A stretch of 64,000 nt of DNA from Melioribacter roseus P3M-2 (lineage in GTDB: Bacteria; Bacteroidota; Ignavibacteria; Ignavibacteriales; Melioribacteraceae), in assembly GCF_000279145.1 (NCBI RefSeq), contig NC_018178.1:434001-498000 (forward strand), in the 5' to 3' direction. A program made the position numbers and the translations under genes. Below are positions 62,509-64,000 of this stretch, one piece after another. How positions within the stretch are numbered: position 1 is the first letter of the stretch; every line of letters begins with the position of its first letter. Below the pieces are notes generated by a model that saw only the letters and a program-made list of their open reading frames with translations, had not been told where the DNA came from and ran no database searches.

Positions 62509-63924
62509 ATGTTAACTAAAGAAACATTAGAATTATTACTCAATAATTACTCCATTTATAAGATTGACGATATAAATGCCGATTATATAAATCCGGCTGA
62601 CTTCTATAATGTACTGAACAGACTCGTCGCAGACGACTCGGTAGAATTAGCGGGAATTTCTATTGGGGGCAAGAAAATTTTTAAGATTAAGCGCGGACAA
62701 GGCAAAACTAAAATTTTAATTTGGACGCAAATGCACGGCGACGAGCCTACGGCGACTGCGGCTCTTCTCGACCTGCTTAATTTTCTCAACCGTCAAGACG
62801 ACATTAATAATTTGAAAAAGAAAATAAAGGAAAATCTTACAATATCGATTATTCCCATGCTCAACCCGGACGGCGCCGAATTGTTCACGCGGGAAAATTT
62901 AATCGGTATTGACATCAACCGTGACGCTTTACGACTCCAGTCGCCCGAAGCAAAAATTCTGATGAACGAATTTGAAAATTTCAAACCCGATTTCGCATTC
63001 AACATGCACGACCAAAATCGTTACTATACAATCGAAAACAGCGATAAACTGCCGGCTGTTTCGTTCCTTGCGCCGCCGTTCGACTTTAACTGCTCTTTGA
63101 ATCCCGGAAGAATAAAAAGTATGAAACTTATAGCAGAACTTAACCGACTGCTATCATTCTTGAATGCAGGCTTGACCGCAAGGTACAAAGACGATCACGA
63201 GCCGAGATCATTCGGCGATTATTTTGCGGGCAGGGGCGCAAGCGTTATTCTTATCGAATCGGGAAACACGCTCGGGCCGGAAGGTAAAGAAATGATACGC
63301 AAGTTGAATTTTCTGCTCCTGCTTGCGGCCTTCGATGCAATTGCAGATAATTCGTATATGAATTATGACGAAAAATTTTATTATAATATTCCCGAAAACA
63401 AAGAAAGAATGTACGACCTCATTCTTCGAAACCTGCTCATTGAAAAAAATAATCATACCTACACCGTCGATATCGGAATTAAAAGGACAAAGAAATTCGA
63501 CATTAATAAAAAAAGATTCTATTACATAAGCAGCATAGAAGAAATCGGAGACCTTTCCACATACTATGCCTGGGAAAATTATAATCTCGATGGATTTTCA
63601 TTAGAACCGTTAAAGTATTACACTTATAAAAACGCTGCAACTCCGTCAAATACCGCTATAGCAGAATTACTTAGAAACGGTTACGGCTTTATCGTCGGCG
63701 AACTACCGTCGGATCATTCGGCATATACGGAGTTGCCTGTCAATATTGCGAAGTCATATAAATCGCAAGGCGAGCCAGCGATAGGCGAACCTGCAAATTT
63801 TAGGCTGTCGAATGAAGAAAATGAATATTATATTCTTATTAACGGTTTTATAGTATCCGGCAACGATTTAAATTGCTTACCGGATTTGTCGGACAAAATC
63901 AAGAATGCTCTTGTTTATGATTAG
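62509..63924 (+). CDS. M14 family zinc carboxypeptidase-like protein
   Basis: A 471-residue protein with the M14 metal motif H-x-x-E in QMHGDEPTATAALLDLL (about residue 75), a GIDINRDA Arg region and the third ligand His in FAFNMHDQ (about 166); a later LIESGN may supply the catalytic Glu. The spacing suits the succinylglutamate desuccinylase/aspartoacylase or N-terminal-domain type of M14. No signal peptide is present, so it would act in the cytoplasm, unlike most exported M14 enzymes. A beta-rich C-terminal region of about 150 residues (from ENKERMYDLILRN on) is unassigned. The substrate is unknown. Confidence 0.85.
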   Translation: MLTKETLELLLNNYSIYKIDDINADYINPADFYNVLNRLVADDSVELAGISIGGKKIFKIKRGQGKTKILIWTQMHGDEPTATAALLDLLNFLNRQDDINNLKKKIKENLTISIIPMLNPDGAELFTRENLIGIDINRDALRLQSPEAKILMNEFENFKPDFAFNMHDQNRYYTIENSDKLPAVSFLAPPFDFNCSLNPGRIKSMKLIAELNRLLSFLNAGLTARYKDDHEPRSFGDYFAGRGASVILIESGNTLGPEGKEMIRKLNFLLLLAAFDAIADNSYMNYDEKFYYNIPENKERMYDLILRNLLIEKNNHTYTVDIGIKRTKKFDINKKRFYYISSIEEIGDLSTYYAWENYNLDGFSLEPLKYYTYKNAATPSNTAIAELLRNGYGFIVGELPSDHSAYTELPVNIAKSYKSQGEPAIGEPANFRLSNEENEYYILINGFIVSGNDLNCLPDLSDKIKNALVYD

Positions 63925-63932
63925 CAGAACAA

Positions 63933-64000
63933 ATGACCAAAGAAAATAACATAACGACAAATAAAGACGTCTACAAAGATTTCGAGCGGGAAGCAATTCC
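63933..64000 (+). CDS. Probable ECF sigma factor, partial (cut by window end)
   Basis: An ATG at 63933, six bases after the M14 peptidase stop codon, starts MTKENNITTNKDVYKDFER and runs to the window edge (22 codons). The stretch Y-K-D-F-E-R-E-A-I-P resembles the beginning of the ECF sigma factors of the Bacteroidota group, which continue H-x-D-x-L-Y-N. With only 22 residues this is a tentative call. Confidence 0.4.
   Translation, partial: MTKENNITTNKDVYKDFEREAI

Overview
The window is a gene-dense, moderately A+T-rich stretch of a bacterial chromosome. Every region of more than about 200 bases carries a recognisable or plausible gene, and I see no rRNA, tRNA, CRISPR array, insertion sequence or prophage. 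Kdo-synthesis genes (kdsA, kdsB, a kdsC-like gene), a TonB-dependent receptor and many lipoproteins point to a Gram-negative cell. A complete Bat (aerotolerance) operon, DUF4837 and DUF4249 lipoproteins, a carboxypeptidase-regulatory-type TonB receptor, a long SecA with a large insertion, a Chlorobium/Alvin-type ferredoxin and many signal peptides ending in A-Q suggest the Bacteroidota/Chlorobiota/Ignavibacteriota group. My best guess is an Ignavibacteria (Melioribacter-like) genome; this is inference from gene content only.

Layout. 1-6.5 kb (all minus): a coupled operon with a lipoprotein, gatC, kdsB, a stand-alone B12-binding mutase domain, a membrane acyltransferase-like protein, ruvB, kdsA, a kdsC-like phosphatase and a partial gene. 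6.5-16.4 kb (minus): moxR, DUF58, a membrane protein, batA, batB, batC, batD and batE, then a Ste24-like M48 peptidase and a small membrane protein. 16.6-18.8 kb (plus): an exported class II aldolase-like lipoprotein with an AbgT-type transporter. 18.8-25.6 kb: lipocalin, DUF1028, FKBP isomerase, trxB, queG, a frameshifted Rieske gene, a metallo-beta-lactamase-fold enzyme, an EEP lipoprotein and a ferredoxin. 25.7-32.3 kb (minus): TPM/LemA pair, UPF0210/UPF0237 pair, two paralogous TPR-membrane proteins, an exported YidD-like protein and an acyl-CoA dehydrogenase. 32.4-38.6 kb (plus): rlmN, two small exported proteins, a TonB receptor with a frameshifted DUF4249 partner, an SMR exporter and a SpoU methyltransferase. 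38.6-44.9 kb (minus): AlbA_2 regulator, large TPR lipoprotein, glnB, secA. 45-47.8 kb (plus): glnE. 47.8-55.2 kb (minus): DUF4837, a lipid-kinase-like protein, ftsH, hpt, tilS, a RibD homologue without its deaminase motifs, greA. 55.4-64 kb: a membrane-redoxin fused reading frame, an outer-membrane protein (minus), CYTH plus AddB-like nuclease, a LuxR-type membrane regulator, a small membrane protein, an M14 peptidase and the start of a probable sigma factor.

The most unusual content is (i) the three-gene set at 28.9-31.0 kb, an exported YidD-like protein with two paralogous TPR proteins sharing a C-terminal membrane module; (ii) the RibD homologue with a degenerate deaminase domain; (iii) the lipoprotein class II aldolase next to AbgT; (iv) the membrane-redoxin fusion with a strong internal ribosome-binding site; and (v) a promoter, hairpin and T8 run directly ahead of greA. 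Three genes are interrupted by single-base frameshifts at A/T homopolymers, which may be sequencing errors and should be checked first.
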